A stretch of DNA of 6,492 nucleotides from Bacillota bacterium (GTDB lineage Bacteria; Bacillota; Limnochordia; Darwinibacteriales; Darwinibacteriaceae). Positions 5,854 through 6,492 of the stretch are shown piece after piece. Positions within the stretch are counted from its first letter, which is position 1; every line of letters begins with the position of its first letter. A program made the translations under genes and the position numbers. The notes under the pieces were generated by a model, which saw only the letters and a program-made list of their open reading frames with translations, did not search any database and was not told the origin of the DNA. The stretch lies in NCBI GenBank assembly GCA_012799535.1, contig JAAZLB010000379.1, forward strand, positions 1-6,492, given 5' to 3'.

Positions 5854-6492
5854 TCAGCCTGCAATGGTTTTTACAATCAACGGTTCTAAGAATTCATGTT
5901 GATCGTTAATCCAAAGCAACATGGCAACATTTAAATCTGCCAGATCCGTATTACCTTCATCTAGCTGATAAGCAATAAATAAAAGTTGAATTAGATAGAC
6001 GATATACAAAAAAGAGACGCCTTCCATTTTAGTTAAAGGTTGCACACTCCCGTAGCCATTGATCAGTGCTTGCACAAAATTAGGCCAGTTCTCCCGACCT
6101 TGGGGGTCAGCAAAATCCTGAGAAAGAACCGAAGTTGCTAGATAACAAAGATCGAAAAGGCGAATACTCACCCGAACGCGATCGAAGTCTAGGATGCCTA
6201 CTAATTCTCCCCTCTGGAAAATCAAATTTCCAGGGTGGAAATCCCTATGGATTAACTGCCGTGGTAACACTTCATAAGGATTAATCAAATTACGACTAAT
6301 CCCCTGCTCGAGGTCTTGAAGGCGGTTACGAAAATTCTGTCCCAAATAGCCTTGAACTGTGGGCCAAGCAAAACTAGCCACTTCTTGGAACAGATCAAAA
6401 TTAGGGAACTCTTCTGTGGTTTCATAATTCCCTAAATCTCTGTGCAAGTATGCTAACGCAGCACCTGCCCTTAGTGCAAAGTCCTCATCATA
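5854..6492 (-). CDS. APH/choline kinase-fold phosphotransferase, N-terminus beyond the window
   Basis: This is the C-terminal lobe of a kinase-like phosphotransferase of the aminoglycoside phosphotransferase (APH) superfamily, 212 codons in view. The frame is open to the right edge and reads YDEDFALRAGAALAYLH before the TTG at 6447, so that TTG is an internal codon, not the start. The catalytic loop is HRDFHPGN (visible residues 82-89), with D84 as catalytic base and N89 as metal ligand; GILDFD follows with the metal-binding D102. Complete members are usually 300-350 residues. The family includes antibiotic kinases, homoserine kinase, choline kinase and CotS-like spore coat kinases; nothing here picks the substrate, and neighbours give no hint of drug resistance. 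It is the most upstream gene seen of this minus-strand cluster. Confidence 0.85.
   Translation of the reverse strand, partial: YDEDFALRAGAALAYLHRDLGNYETTEEFPNFDLFQEVASFAWPTVQGYLGQNFRNRLQDLEQGISRNLINPYEVLPRQLIHRDFHPGNLIFQRGELVGILDFDRVRVSIRLFDLCYLATSVLSQDFADPQGRENWPNFVQALINGYGSVQPLTKMEGVSFLYIVYLIQLLFIAYQLDEGNTDLADLNVAMLLWINDQHEFLEPLIVKTIAG

Noticed and set aside
6445..6447. TTG at 6447 as the start of the phosphotransferase
   Set aside because: The frame is open to the window edge with family-like sequence upstream, so the gene is cut by the window rather than starting here.
1..6492. Mobile element, defence system, CRISPR array or RNA gene
   Set aside because: Nearly all bases are accounted for by tightly packed housekeeping-type genes. 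No transposase, spaced repeats, tRNA or rRNA sequence was seen on either strand.

Overview
The window is a compact run of seven loci, all transcribed from the minus strand, so reading order goes from position 6492 down to 1. Gaps between genes are 0 to 51 bases, several genes overlap or abut, and most starts have good GGAGG-like ribosome binding sites. This is the layout of one bacterial operon, or two overlapping transcription units, with no RNA genes, insertion sequences, CRISPR arrays or prophage genes. Moderate base composition, purine-rich Shine-Dalgarno sites, GTG and TTG starts, a small FmdB-type zinc ribbon protein and the gene content suggest a Firmicute, probably a clostridium of the Peptococcaceae/Desulfitobacterium kind. 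That placement is inference, not proof.

In transcription order the genes are: (1) an APH/choline-kinase-fold phosphotransferase whose N-terminus lies beyond the right edge; (2) a 65-residue FmdB-type zinc ribbon protein; (3) NADP-type 6-phosphogluconate dehydrogenase (gnd); (4) a SAM-dependent methyltransferase of the Methyltransf_32 type, split into two reading frames by a -1 frame change near 3808-3820; (5) pseudouridine-5'-phosphate glycosidase (psuG); (6) a PfkB-family sugar kinase, most likely pseudouridine kinase (psuK); (7) glutaminyl-tRNA synthetase (glnS), whose C-terminal third lies beyond the left edge.

The metabolic theme is pentose phosphate supply. PsuK phosphorylates pseudouridine from RNA turnover, and PsuG splits the product into uracil and ribose 5-phosphate. 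Gnd makes ribulose 5-phosphate and NADPH. GlnS adds a translation function and appears to have its own promoter inside the end of psuK.

The most notable feature is the methyltransferase. Its two pieces join into a normal-looking protein of about 392 residues if the ribosome slips back one base. An A_AAA_AAC heptamer in the correct phase sits just before the stop, and an imperfect stem-loop follows seven bases later. This is either a programmed -1 frameshift or a one-base deletion or sequencing error in a run of C or A, and the window alone cannot decide. A second oddity is the start of gnd: the only upstream ATG lacks a ribosome binding site and lies in a palindrome, while an ATA codon sits where the family normally starts, behind a well-placed AGGGAG. 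Otherwise the region looks like ordinary housekeeping DNA.
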